DNA of 12,942 bases from JANRKG01 sp033763635 (GTDB taxonomy: Bacteria; Cyanobacteriota; Cyanobacteriia; GCF-001939115). Location of the stretch: NCBI GenBank assembly GCA_033763635.1, contig JANRKG010000476.1, positions 1 through 12,942 on the forward strand. The letters are read 5' to 3'. Both the position numbers and the translations under genes were made by a program. A model generated the notes under the pieces. It did not search any database. It had not been told where the DNA came from and saw nothing but the letters and a program-made list of their open reading frames with translations. Positions 1-6,638 of this stretch are shown piece after piece. Position 1 is the first letter of the stretch, and every line of letters begins with the position of its first letter.

Positions 1-159
1 AACGGTCGAGGCTTTAACGGTGCTAGCGGAACTGGAAGAGGGCTAGTCGTTGATGACCGACCCAAACGAGTTCCCGAGCCCGCTGCATTAAGCGCGATCC
101 TGTTAGTTGGGTTCATGATGGGTGCCAGTAAGAAACGACAAAACAGTGTAACTGCCTAA
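1..159 (+). CDS. C-terminal end of a PEP-CTERM sorted protein (partial, 5' end outside window)
   Basis: The frame is open from base 1 to a TAA stop, giving 52 codons. The visible part starts with a Gly/Asn/Ser-rich stretch and then carries the three parts of a PEP-CTERM signal: the motif VPEP at residues 24-27, a hydrophobic segment (LSAILLVGFMMGA) and a basic tail (SKKRQ). In known systems this tail sends an exported protein to the inner membrane, where an exosortase cleaves it, usually for surface or extracellular-matrix delivery. The main domain lies upstream and its function cannot be read. No exosortase gene is in the window, which is normal because PEP-CTERM targets are scattered. The signal is clear; the protein family is unknown. 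Confidence 0.8.
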   Translation, partial: NGRGFNGASGTGRGLVVDDRPKRVPEPAALSAILLVGFMMGASKKRQNSVTA

Positions 160-200
160 TCCTATTTTCCTCCAAGTTTTTAGCTAAATTCGTGACTTTT

Positions 201-212
201 GATTGATCAATC
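201..212. repeat. Perfect 12-bp palindrome upstream of the grxC operon
   Basis: GATTGATCAATC is its own reverse complement. It sits directly before the hairpin at 214-237 and about 90 bp before the grxC start. It could be a dimeric regulator site, but it contains GATC and lies in AT-rich DNA, so chance is possible. Confidence 0.35.
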
Positions 213-213
213 G

Positions 214-246
214 CAGGGTGGACCGATGTTCACCCTGTTTGCTTTT
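214..246 (+). terminator. Probable intrinsic terminator of the PEP-CTERM gene
   Basis: CAGGGTG (214-220) and CACCCTG (231-237) form a perfect 7-bp GC-rich stem with a 10-nt loop, followed by the T-rich run TTTGCTTTT. It lies 55 bp after the stop of the PEP-CTERM gene and before the grxC promoter candidate, where an intrinsic terminator is expected. The T run is broken by GC, so efficiency is uncertain. Confidence 0.5.
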
Positions 247-273
247 GAGGAACTGTATATTCCTGGTTACACT
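245..273 (+). promoter_or_regulatory. Candidate sigma70-type promoter for grxC-gshB
   Basis: TTGAGG (245-250) and TACACT (268-273) are separated by 17 bp; each matches four of six consensus positions. Transcription would begin near 280, leaving a leader of about 25 nt before the grxC ATG. This is a pattern match only. Confidence 0.25.
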
Positions 274-304
274 GGTAGAAAATTGTTACCAATGTGAGAC
301 GGTT

Positions 305-568
305 ATGGCTGCAAAAGTTGAAATCTACACCTGGAGTACATGCCCCTTCTGCATTCGGGCAAAATCCCTGTTAAACAAAAAAGGGGTAGAGTTTACCGAA
401 TACTGCATTGATGGGGATGAAACAGCACGGGCACAGATGGCAAAGCGGGCGAACGGACGACGATCGCTCCCCCAAATCTTTATTAACGATGAGCATGTGG
501 GCGGATGCGATGATATCCATGCCCTGAATGCTCAGGGGAAGCTAGATCCCATGCTGCAATCCGCTTGA
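305..568 (+). CDS. grxC: Glutaredoxin 3 (GrxC family)
   Basis: This 87-residue protein has the length of a monodomain dithiol glutaredoxin. Glutaredoxins use glutathione to reduce protein disulfides and glutathione mixed disulfides in the cytosol. The active site CPFC is at residues 13-16 after the first beta strand (KVEIYTW). Further on are SLPQIFI, containing the cis-proline, and HVGGCDDIHAL, the glutathione-binding GG(C/S)DD region, all at normal spacing. The ATG at 305 is preferred because MAAKVEIYTW is where family members start; an in-frame extension to 203 would add about 34 non-homologous residues. The upstream GAGACGG gives only a weak ribosome site. gshB, which makes glutathione, starts 45 bp downstream, so the pair is a functional operon. 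Family call is secure. Confidence 0.95.
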   Translation: MAAKVEIYTWSTCPFCIRAKSLLNKKGVEFTEYCIDGDETARAQMAKRANGRRSLPQIFINDEHVGGCDDIHALNAQGKLDPMLQSA

Positions 569-613
569 GTCAGGGTTTAATGGAAAGGGTATTGCCATCG
601 GGAGATTTTACCA

Positions 614-1600
614 TTGAAGCTTGCCTTTATCATTGACCCGATTCAAGCGCTAGATCCTGGACACGATACCAGCGTCGCATTGATGGAAGCGGCCCACGAG
701 CGGGGTCACCAGGTTTGGATTACCCAGTCAACTCTCCTGAGTGTGATGGAGGGCAGAGCGTGGGCTTTGCTGAGTCCGGTTAATCTAACCTCAGTGCAAT
801 TAGTGGAAGGGCGGTGGGTGATTCCCCATCCCTGGTATTCCCTGGGGGAATCTGTTCTCTGGCCCCTGGATGAAATGGATGTGGTCTTCATGCGGACAGA
901 CCCTCCTGTCACCATTCCCTATCTCTATGCCACTTACATTTTGGATTATATTGATCCGGCAAAAACATGGGTTGTGAATTCCCCCACTGGGATTCGGGCG
1001 GCGAATGAGAAAATGTACGCCCTGCAATTTACAGGCGCGATCCCAACTACGATCGTCACCCAGGATAAGCAGGTGGTGCGCGAGTTCACGGAGAAACAGG
1101 GAGCAGCGGTCCTGAAGCCCTTAGGGGGGAAGGCCGGGGAAGGGATTTTGTTCCTCACTCCAGAGGACCGTAACCTGAATTCCATTGTGGAAGTGAGTAC
1201 CCAACGCGGGCAGGTTCCGGTGATGGTTCAAACCTATCTGCCGGATGCCAAATTAGGAGACAAGCGAATTATCTTGCTGAATGGAGAACCGATCGGAGCC
1301 GTGAACCGTATTCCGACGGGGAAGGAGTTTCGAGGCAACATGGCAGTCGGGGGTCGGGTTGAAGCGGTGGGCATTACCGATCGCGAGCGGGAAATTTGTG
1401 CGGAATTAGCTCCTGTCCTCCGGCGTGATGGCCTGATTTTTGTGGGAATTGATGTGATTGGTGGCTACCTGACGGAGGTGAATGTAACCAGTCCAACGGG
1501 AATTCGAGAGATCGATCGCCTGGAGGGGACTCGCCTGGGGCATCAGGTGATCCAGTGGTTAGAGGAATCCTGTAAGAGTCTCCAACAAGGTAAAAAATAG
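614..1600 (+). CDS. gshB: Glutathione synthetase
   Basis: GshB ligates glycine to gamma-glutamylcysteine with ATP, the last step of glutathione synthesis. The 328 residues fit the bacterial ATP-grasp family. The N-terminal domain opens with KLAFIIDPI and contains DTSVALMEAA and FMRTDPP. The ATP-grasp part has the glycine-rich loop KPLGGKAGEGI (from about residue 168) and the C-terminal signature TEVNVTSPTGIREID (from residue 287), whose Glu and Asn would bind Mg-ATP. The start is TTG, with GGAG at 601-604 at workable spacing; the protein begins at the conserved KLAFIID, so no ATG start is available at this position. It follows grxC by 45 bp, probably on the same transcript. Its last 58 bp overlap the 3' end of the opposite-strand gene at 1543-3294. 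Function is secure. Confidence 0.96.
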   Translation: MKLAFIIDPIQALDPGHDTSVALMEAAHERGHQVWITQSTLLSVMEGRAWALLSPVNLTSVQLVEGRWVIPHPWYSLGESVLWPLDEMDVVFMRTDPPVTIPYLYATYILDYIDPAKTWVVNSPTGIRAANEKMYALQFTGAIPTTIVTQDKQVVREFTEKQGAAVLKPLGGKAGEGILFLTPEDRNLNSIVEVSTQRGQVPVMVQTYLPDAKLGDKRIILLNGEPIGAVNRIPTGKEFRGNMAVGGRVEAVGITDREREICAELAPVLRRDGLIFVGIDVIGGYLTEVNVTSPTGIREIDRLEGTRLGHQVIQWLEESCKSLQQGKK

Positions 1601-3294
1601 TTGGCGAGTACATCATCAATGGCCCAGAACTCCCGGTAGCTATCGCTAGAACAGTAGCAACCGATAAAGAGCATGAGGAGATCTTGAAAGGGTAAATTTG
1701 GGGAACTCTGGGCGATCGGATTTTGATAGAGTTCACTGATTACATTTTGCAGGTACACAAGATTACTCACAATCTGGGCAAAGATCCCAGGCTGGCCCGT
1801 CAGGGTAGGTAGATAGGTGCGGTTGTACTCTTCCAGAAAGATTTGGTAGAGACGGACGATCGCCTGTTTCAAGCAAGTTCGCAACGTCAGGGACTCGGTT
1901 GGGTAATTTCGTTCCCTCCACAGTGCCAGGATATCAGCTTCTAGAACGGAGTCTGTAAATACGGACAGGTGCATTTCTAGAAGAGGACGCAAAACTCGCA
2001 AAAATAGAAAATCTACGTCTGTTAAACTCAGATCCAGTTTGGTGGGGTGATCTTTAAAGAGGGAGGAACTGAGAAGTTGATCCGCTGCCTCAGAATGATC
2101 CCAAACAAACTTAAACTCGGCAACATCGGCGATCATTTCCCCAATCAAATGGGTAAAGATAACACCGAGCCGTTGCTGCACTTCTCCCTGAAAAAAGGAT
2201 CGGGTTTTGGCCTCATCAAGCTGAACCGTTTTCCCATCCCAGCTAAAGAGATCTCCACAGGTCAGGGGGCCTTCTGCTGTATAGGCTGTTTCCGCCGCTC
2301 GTAGGGGTTCATCACAATGGGTCAAGATTGCATAATCCCCCCCAAATTGAGTGAGTAGCAGTTGCCAGTAGTGACCCCACACATCATGAACGAGAAAGGC
2401 TTCTGCTTTATGGGTGGGGATGACTCCAATCGATTGGGTGAGGGTTTGTAATACTTGAGCCGTAGGTTCTCCGCACTGACGGGCAATTTGTTCACACCAG
2501 ATTGGGTGAATGCGATCGGGGATACAGGGGCCAAAGGTCGGAAACCGTCCAAACTGATCAAAGCTGAACTGTCCCAGAGAATCCAGAAATCCTTGCACCT
2601 GAGTCTGTTCCGAATCGCTCAGACTGTCCCATTGAAGGCGATCGGCAAGTTTACCCTCTTGGTAGTTAATGCAGAAATAAATCTGGGTTTCTGTAAAGAT
2701 GCAATCAAGGGCTTGGAGCGGAATGGGGATTGCGGAAAACAAATTTTGAAAGAGGGTCAAAACGGCTTCTGAACCTGGACTTTCTGATGCACGGGAAAGG
2801 TTGACACTCCCTAATTCTGCCAAAACAGCCTGAAGGATGCGTTTTTGTCGGGTGAGGGTTCGTTCAATCTGCTGCAATGAAGCTCTAGATTCTTGAATCG
2901 CATCTTCAGGGAGTTCAAAACAGTGACCCAAAGAACTGAGAACATTATCAGATATGAGGTGAGTCGGTAAAGGATCGGGACGATACTGGTTGAGCGTCGG
3001 AGAAGTTAGGGTTCCCTTCCATGTGGTACTGCCTGCACTGCGGTAGCGTAGAAGTAAAACTGCATTCACAAATGCATGGCGCACGACCATCGGAATTGCA
3101 GTGGCAGGGATGCGATCGTGACAAAGGGGATGGGCAAAGCCTTGTAACTGTTGTTGAATCTGGCGTAGCCGATCTCGACGACGACCCATTACCGACGGTT
3201 CTGGATGGGGAGAAGGATTTGCAAGGGAACGGGCGAATTGCAAAGCTTCTGCCAGCAAAGTTTGTTGAACGGGATCGGGAGTTGGAATCGCCAT
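1543..3294 (-). CDS. Conserved-looking cyanobacterial protein of unknown function (583 aa)
   Basis: I do not recognise a named family. The frame is long, uninterrupted and has ordinary amino-acid composition, so it is real. It is soluble-looking: no signal peptide, no convincing membrane segment, many Leu/Gln-rich helices. Features visible are a basic stretch near residues 35-50 (GRRRDRLRQIQQQL), a likely coiled coil around 130-160 (SLQQIERTLTRQKRILQAVL), and a cluster HDVWGHYWQ from residue 303, whose two His and Asp could bind metal (speculation). The region after it contains HCDEPLRAAETAYTAEGPL. The ATG at 3294 lacks a good Shine-Dalgarno sequence. The gene converges on gshB and overlaps it by 58 bp, so the last 19 codons are read on both strands. 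An intrinsic terminator for ycf35 separates it from the upstream genes, so it is probably transcribed on its own. Confidence 0.85.
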   Translation of the reverse strand: MAIPTPDPVQQTLLAEALQFARSLANPSPHPEPSVMGRRRDRLRQIQQQLQGFAHPLCHDRIPATAIPMVVRHAFVNAVLLLRYRSAGSTTWKGTLTSPTLNQYRPDPLPTHLISDNVLSSLGHCFELPEDAIQESRASLQQIERTLTRQKRILQAVLAELGSVNLSRASESPGSEAVLTLFQNLFSAIPIPLQALDCIFTETQIYFCINYQEGKLADRLQWDSLSDSEQTQVQGFLDSLGQFSFDQFGRFPTFGPCIPDRIHPIWCEQIARQCGEPTAQVLQTLTQSIGVIPTHKAEAFLVHDVWGHYWQLLLTQFGGDYAILTHCDEPLRAAETAYTAEGPLTCGDLFSWDGKTVQLDEAKTRSFFQGEVQQRLGVIFTHLIGEMIADVAEFKFVWDHSEAADQLLSSSLFKDHPTKLDLSLTDVDFLFLRVLRPLLEMHLSVFTDSVLEADILALWRERNYPTESLTLRTCLKQAIVRLYQIFLEEYNRTYLPTLTGQPGIFAQIVSNLVYLQNVISELYQNPIAQSSPNLPFQDLLMLFIGCYCSSDSYREFWAIDDVLANYFLPCWRLLQDSSNHWIT

Positions 3295-3336
3295 TGTGAA
3301 GCCTGGGAGAGCGCAAATAGAAGGAGATTAGCAAGC

Positions 3337-3350
3337 GGCAGAAGGCAGAA
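3337..3350. repeat. Heptanucleotide tandem repeat (GGCAGAA x2)
   Basis: Two perfect copies of GGCAGAA are followed by GGGG, just upstream of the 583-aa gene. Short tandemly repeated heptamers (STRR) are common between genes in filamentous cyanobacteria. With only two copies it may be a remnant or a seed. Confidence 0.55.
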
Positions 3351-3377
3351 GGGGTTAATGCCATAGCCATAGACAGC

Positions 3378-3409
3378 AAAAAACGGGCTAACCACAATTG
3401 GCTAACCCG
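3378..3409 (-). terminator. Intrinsic terminator of ycf35
   Basis: Read on the - strand, CGGGTTAGCC pairs with GGTTAGCCCG as a 10-bp stem with two G-U pairs and a 6-nt loop, followed by TTTTTT (A run 3378-3383 on the + strand). It lies 23 bp after the ycf35 stop and before the 583-aa gene. This is a textbook rho-independent terminator. Confidence 0.85.
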
Positions 3410-3432
3410 CTAGTTTGGGAACGCGCAAAAAA

Positions 3433-3786
3433 TTACTTTTGCAGAACCAATTTCACGTTTGCATTTTGCAAACCAGGGCGCTTCACTTCCGCCAGGGTCT
3501 TGTTCACTGCATACTTCTGGTTGATGGAGTTGATCAGTTCCGTTTGGTTGTGCTTCTTCGCAACACCCCACAGGTCAGCGATCAGGTCGAAGGAACCATC
3601 GCTGTTGCGGGACCAGCCCAGATCGTACTCGCCTTCCAGAACTGCAACAATGTCAGCCCGAACGCGTTGGCCATTGTAGCCACGAACATCAGCTTCAGTC
3701 TTGAGGCTGATACCCAGATCCCGCAGGGAAGACTTGAGGATTTCAGCATCAGTGATTTTGGTACGCAGGGTGCTAAAGTGAGACAT
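3433..3786 (-). CDS. ycf35: Ycf35 family protein (DUF1257)
   Basis: The 117-residue protein begins MSHFSTLRTKITDAE and contains DVRGYNGQRVRADIV and DLGWSRNSDGSFDLIADLWG, the strongly conserved core of Ycf35/DUF1257, found in cyanobacteria, some algal plastids and other bacteria. Biochemical function is not established. It is small, soluble, without cysteines or membrane segments, so it may act as a partner protein. The ATG has an excellent Shine-Dalgarno AGGAGG (3795-3800) at 8-nt spacing, which suggests strong translation. It lies 162 bp downstream of the AAA+ ATPase ycf46 on the same strand and ends at a strong terminator, so it is the last gene of that unit. I infer a functional link with the ATPase from adjacency only. 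Confidence 0.93.
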   Translation of the reverse strand: MSHFSTLRTKITDAEILKSSLRDLGISLKTEADVRGYNGQRVRADIVAVLEGEYDLGWSRNSDGSFDLIADLWGVAKKHNQTELINSINQKYAVNKTLAEVKRPGLQNANVKLVLQK

Positions 3787-3840
3787 TAGGATTTCCTCCT
3801 GAAGAGATTAGAGAAACGACAACGTTTTTATGGGATGGTC

Positions 3841-3944
3841 TTTGAATAATCAACAATTGGAAAACCATTGTTTCTGATTCAAAGGGTTCTTCGGTCTGCT
3901 AGCCGATGGCTAGCCTTTCTTCCTGTTGGGAGCAGGAGAGAAAG
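3841..3944 (-). other. Three consecutive hairpins in the ycf46-ycf35 spacer
   Basis: In transcript order: (1) 3944-3915, stem CTTTCT/AGAAAG enclosing CCTG/CAGG with a 7-nt loop; (2) 3914-3898, perfect 7-bp stem GCTAGCC/GGCTAGC with a 3-nt loop, starting at the very next base; (3) 3883-3841, outer stem TTTGAAT/ATTCAAA, internal loop, inner AACAA/TTGTT and a closing TGG/CCA with a TTTT loop. None is followed by a T run, so they are not intrinsic terminators. They could stabilise or punctuate a ycf46-ycf35 message, or form the ycf35 leader. Base pairing is seen directly; the role is inferred. Confidence 0.55.
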
Positions 3945-3948
3945 CTTT

Positions 3949-5460
3949 TTAGAACTCCATTCGCTGGTATTCAGCAACGGAGGATGCGGCAGGTCTGGCA
4001 CGCTGACGTGCCCAATCTCGTAGCGCAGTGACCTGCTCGTTCATTGTCTTGGAAAGGGGCAATGTTGCTTTAATTGCCGCAATAATATCTAACTGGGTAA
4101 ACTCCCTGTCTTGAGCAAACGCTTCGTACATCGCTGCAACAAGCGCCTGTTCAATTTCTGCTCCAGAAAATCCTTCACAAACTGCTGCCAACTGAGGCAG
4201 ATCAAATCGATTGATCTCTCGACGGCGCTTGGACAGGTGAATCCGGAAAATTTCCTGCCGCTCCTCTGACGTTGGCAAATCAACAAAGAAGATTTCATCA
4301 AATCGGCCTTTTCGGAGAAACTCACCGGGCAAGCGATCGACTCGGTTTGCTGTGGCCATGACGAAGACCGGAGAATTTTTTTCCTGCATCCAGGTCAGGA
4401 AAGAACCAAAGATACGGCTAGAGGTACCTCCATCTGAATCGGCTGATCCAGCACCTCCGGCAAAGGCTTTATCGATTTCATCAATGAAGAGGATTGCAGG
4501 AGAAATCGATTCTGCCGTTTTCAAAGCATTCCGTAAGTTTGCTTCTGATCGCCCCACCATTGAACCGTCATAAACCCGACCCATATCCAGGCGAAGGAGG
4601 GGCAGCCCCCACAGCCTTGAGGTCGTCTTAGCAATCAGGGACTTACCACATCCAGGAACGCCAAGAATCAGCATTCCCTTAGGCTGCGGAAGACCATATT
4701 CCCTGGCCCGCTCGGTAAAAGCATTCGATCGTTGCTTCAACCACCGCTTGAGTTCTTCCAATCCACCAATCGAGTCGATTGTCTCATCTTCCTCGATATA
4801 CTCCAGGATGCCATTGCGCCGAATCAGTTGTTTCTTTTCTGAAAGAACAATATCGACTTCTGCCTCTGTCAACCGACCTGTCGTGACTTGAGCTTTGCGG
4901 TAAACCTTTTCTGCTTCATCCCGTGTGAGACCGAGGGCTGCTTTCAAAAGCTTTTCTCGCATTTCGGTCGTAATCCGGCGGCCCTTGGTTTGCTCCAATT
5001 GCTGAGACAAAACGTAGTTCAACTCAGAAATATCGGGCATTGGAAAGTCGAGGACAACGACTTCTTTCTCCAACTCAATCGGCACCTGCTGCACAGGGGA
5101 CATCAGAACAATCGTCTTGTGGGTTCCTTTGAAACTTGCAATCGCATCCCGAAGCCAGCGAGTTACAGCGGGAGAATCGAGAAAAGGGTGCAAATCCTTG
5201 AATACAAAAATACTGGGTTCGCGCTGTCTTACAACCCACTCGATCGCAGCTTCAGGAGAGACTGTGTTATGTTGAGTCGTCGTTCGGGGTTGACCATACT
5301 CAACGATCCCATGAGTGACGGTCCAAACAAAAACTTTCTTTTGGGGTTTGATCTGAGCGATCGTAGAAGCGATCACTTGCTCTACCCGCTCTTCCTCAGA
5401 GGTAACGAGATAGATCAGAGGATATTGAGCCTGAATTAAGATGCTAATTTCTTCTTGCAT
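3949..5460 (-). CDS. ycf46: Ycf46 family AAA+ ATPase
   Basis: The 503-residue protein has an N-terminal domain typical of Ycf46 (ISILIQAQYPLIYLVTSEEE) and one AAA+ module. Walker A GVPGCGKS is at 267-274, Walker B ILFIDEID at 323-330, followed by FVMATANRVDRLP (sensor 1) and RKGRFDE (arginine-finger region), so it should hydrolyse ATP. A membrane anchor is absent. A Synechocystis homologue has been linked to stress response and CO2 uptake; the exact reaction is unknown. The ATG at 5460 gives the N-terminus usual in homologues; ATG 5466 (GGGG 5 nt upstream at 5472-5475) and TTG 5469 are in-frame alternatives, so the true start is uncertain by a few residues. ycf35 follows on the same strand. 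Its upstream DNA is built largely of degenerate short repeats. Confidence 0.93.
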   Translation of the reverse strand: MQEEISILIQAQYPLIYLVTSEEERVEQVIASTIAQIKPQKKVFVWTVTHGIVEYGQPRTTTQHNTVSPEAAIEWVVRQREPSIFVFKDLHPFLDSPAVTRWLRDAIASFKGTHKTIVLMSPVQQVPIELEKEVVVLDFPMPDISELNYVLSQQLEQTKGRRITTEMREKLLKAALGLTRDEAEKVYRKAQVTTGRLTEAEVDIVLSEKKQLIRRNGILEYIEEDETIDSIGGLEELKRWLKQRSNAFTERAREYGLPQPKGMLILGVPGCGKSLIAKTTSRLWGLPLLRLDMGRVYDGSMVGRSEANLRNALKTAESISPAILFIDEIDKAFAGGAGSADSDGGTSSRIFGSFLTWMQEKNSPVFVMATANRVDRLPGEFLRKGRFDEIFFVDLPTSEERQEIFRIHLSKRRREINRFDLPQLAAVCEGFSGAEIEQALVAAMYEAFAQDREFTQLDIIAAIKATLPLSKTMNEQVTALRDWARQRARPAASSVAEYQRMEF

Positions 5461-5496
5461 AATCATCAATTCCCCAATTCCCCTGAACCATTACCA

Positions 5497-5581
5497 AATC
5501 AAAGTTATCGAATCAAAATTACCTATCAGGATAATTACTTATCAGAATACTGAAAACCCGTTAAACAAACCCGTTAAACAA
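5497..5581. repeat. Short tandem repeats upstream of ycf46
   Basis: The clearest unit is ACCCGTTAAACAA, present in two perfect 13-bp copies at 5556-5568 and 5569-5581. Before it are more degenerate units beginning AATCAAA (5497-5510, 5511-5524) and ATCAG(G/A)AT (5525-5540, 5541-5552). The block lies 30-120 bp upstream of ycf46, where its promoter should be. Confidence 0.7.
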
Positions 5582-5692
5582 ACCACTGCCGCGCCGATTA
5601 GCACCAAACTGTTTTAGCTTAAATGTCCTGGCTAGAACTGCCTAGATGCAATTCCTTAGAATGACCAGTCTAGTAAAATGACTGACTTTAGT

Positions 5693-5718
5693 AGCTAACG
5701 TGAACAGCTAACCTGAAA
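5693..5718. repeat. 13-bp tandem duplication
   Basis: AGCTAACGTGAAC (5693-5705) is followed directly by AGCTAACCTGAAA (5706-5718), 11 of 13 bases identical. It lies in the non-coding stretch between ycf46 and the RHH gene. Confidence 0.6.
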
Positions 5719-5815
5719 CAACGCTCAATTGGACTGAATTTTCAGGCGAATTGAATTTTTAAGCTAGTTTTTCAGACTAGATCTAGATGCTTACCGCTCA
5801 GAGCTTGCATTACAT

Positions 5816-6175
5816 CTAGCAAGGAACCAAATTTTCTTCACCCTGGGAGGAAATCTTCAAATCCTCAGAGGACATTGAAGAAAGACCTGTCACAGGTTCT
5901 GCTATCAGATCAGATTCACTTCCCAACGTCACCAGTTTGCTGCCCTGCAGAACAACAGAAGATGAACATTCCGGGCAGGTATGAACCAGATGAGTCCTTC
6001 CGTAGGAGATATCAGTCTGCTCAACAATATCCGGATGGGATAGGTAGAACAAGATCGCTTTCTCTACAATTGAGGACATTGGCTCAGAATCAACTGCCGC
6101 CCGAACCTTCAATTGACGATGCAATCCTGGTGAAATGTATAGTGTTACTTTTTGCTTGTCCTGCTTGTCTTGCAT
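5816..6175 (-). CDS. Small ribbon-helix-helix protein with a CPEC motif
   Basis: The 119-residue protein starts with a charged segment, then KVTLYISPGLHRQLKVRAAV and SEPMSSIVEKAILFYLSHP, the beta strand and two helices of an Arc/MetJ/CopG-type ribbon-helix-helix fold. Such proteins dimerise and insert the paired strand into the DNA major groove, usually as repressors. A second part has CPEC (residues about 75-78), giving half of a possible zinc site, and an acidic Ser-rich tail ending in Cys. The ATG at 6175 is preferred: it has GAGAG upstream and fits the family, while the in-frame GTG at 6205 lies about at the predicted transcription start. A strong promoter with a direct repeat lies just upstream, pointing to autoregulation. 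Target genes are unknown. The fold is fairly sure; the role as regulator is inferred. Confidence 0.8.
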   Translation of the reverse strand: MQDKQDKQKVTLYISPGLHRQLKVRAAVDSEPMSSIVEKAILFYLSHPDIVEQTDISYGRTHLVHTCPECSSSVVLQGSKLVTLGSESDLIAEPVTGLSSMSSEDLKISSQGEENLVPC

Positions 6176-6211
6176 ATTGCTCTCATTTGGCCTACCCGGG
6201 TACACACTGAT

Positions 6212-6240
6212 AATTTAGCGCTCCCCCATTAAGCTGTCAA
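6212..6240 (-). promoter_or_regulatory. Promoter of the RHH gene
   Basis: On the - strand a perfect TTGACA -35 box (6240-6235) is followed by a 17-bp spacer and TAAATT (6217-6212, four of six). Transcription should start near 6205, about 30 nt before the ATG at 6175. The -35 box is inside a 16-bp direct repeat. Confidence 0.7.
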
Positions 6241-6264
6241 GACGCTATGCTGTCATGACGGCAC
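6233..6264. repeat. 16-bp direct repeat over the RHH promoter, candidate operator
   Basis: GCTGTCAAGACGCTAT (6233-6248) is followed directly by GCTGTCATGACGGCAC (6249-6264), sharing GCTGTCA-GACG. The second copy includes the palindrome GTCATGAC. The first copy contains the TTGACA box (on the - strand). RHH repressors often bind paired half-sites about one to one and a half helix turns apart at their own promoter, so this is a good operator candidate for the gene next to it. It may also be another of the random short duplications seen in this window. Confidence 0.5.
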
Positions 6265-6536
6265 AATTGTTACATTTCTTAATTATCGACCTTTATTCTT
6301 GCTTTTTCTTTCCCTCTTTATCCCATTAGTAAATTCAGTTAACTGCTAAACAAGTCTTGCTTTGAGCTGATTAAAATAACAAAAAATAACGTATGAATCT
6401 TTATAAATGCTGATTGAAGCCAAGAAATTTGTGTTTATTGTGTCTATCGGTTGAGTCGGGAGCAGCCCATCTTTGCAATGGCAGTATCTCTTGTCGTGCG
6501 GGCATCTCTTTCTCGCCAGCCAGACCCTCGCACTAC

Positions 6537-6564
6537 AAATACAGAACTGGAAATACAAAACTGG
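6537..6564. repeat. 14-bp tandem duplication (first cluster before infC)
   Basis: AAATACAGAACTGG (6537-6550) is followed directly by AAATACAAAACTGG (6551-6564), 13 of 14 bases identical. Confidence 0.75.
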
Positions 6565-6596
6565 GATATGCCCGGTTGAATAGGTATAAAAGTATG

Positions 6597-6638
6597 CAGA
6601 ATACGTCAAGCAAAATACGTGAAACAGAATACAGAAAG
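6597..6638. repeat. 14-bp tandem repeat, three copies (second cluster before infC)
   Basis: The copies are CAGAATACGTCAAG, CAAAATACGTGAAA and CAGAATACAGAAAG at 6597, 6611 and 6625. They share CA-AATAC with the cluster 33 bp upstream (AAATACAGAA) and have the same 14-bp period, so both clusters may derive from one sequence. Confidence 0.7.

Larger units (their letters stand above)
5470..5815. other. Intergenic region between ycf46 and the RHH gene
   Basis: No credible gene is seen in these 346 bases. The region upstream of ycf46 holds the short tandem repeats listed separately and no convincing -10/-35 pair on the - strand. At its other end CTAGATG (5783-5789) and CATCTAG (5813-5819, overlapping the RHH stop codon) could form a 7-bp stem with a long loop; on the - strand no clean T run follows, so it is only a weak terminator candidate. 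Confidence 0.5.

Noticed and set aside
203..304. In-frame upstream extension of grxC
   Set aside because: The extra 34 residues include the hairpin and promoter region, do not look like glutaredoxin, and homologues start at MAAKVEIY-like sequence.
4888..5439. 183-codon open frame on the + strand inside ycf46
   Set aside because: It is wholly antisense to a strongly conserved AAA+ gene and resembles no family; its openness follows from the codon use of ycf46.
5875..6210. 111-codon + strand open frame
   Set aside because: It is antisense to the RHH gene, whose fold is recognisable; no ribosome site or family match.
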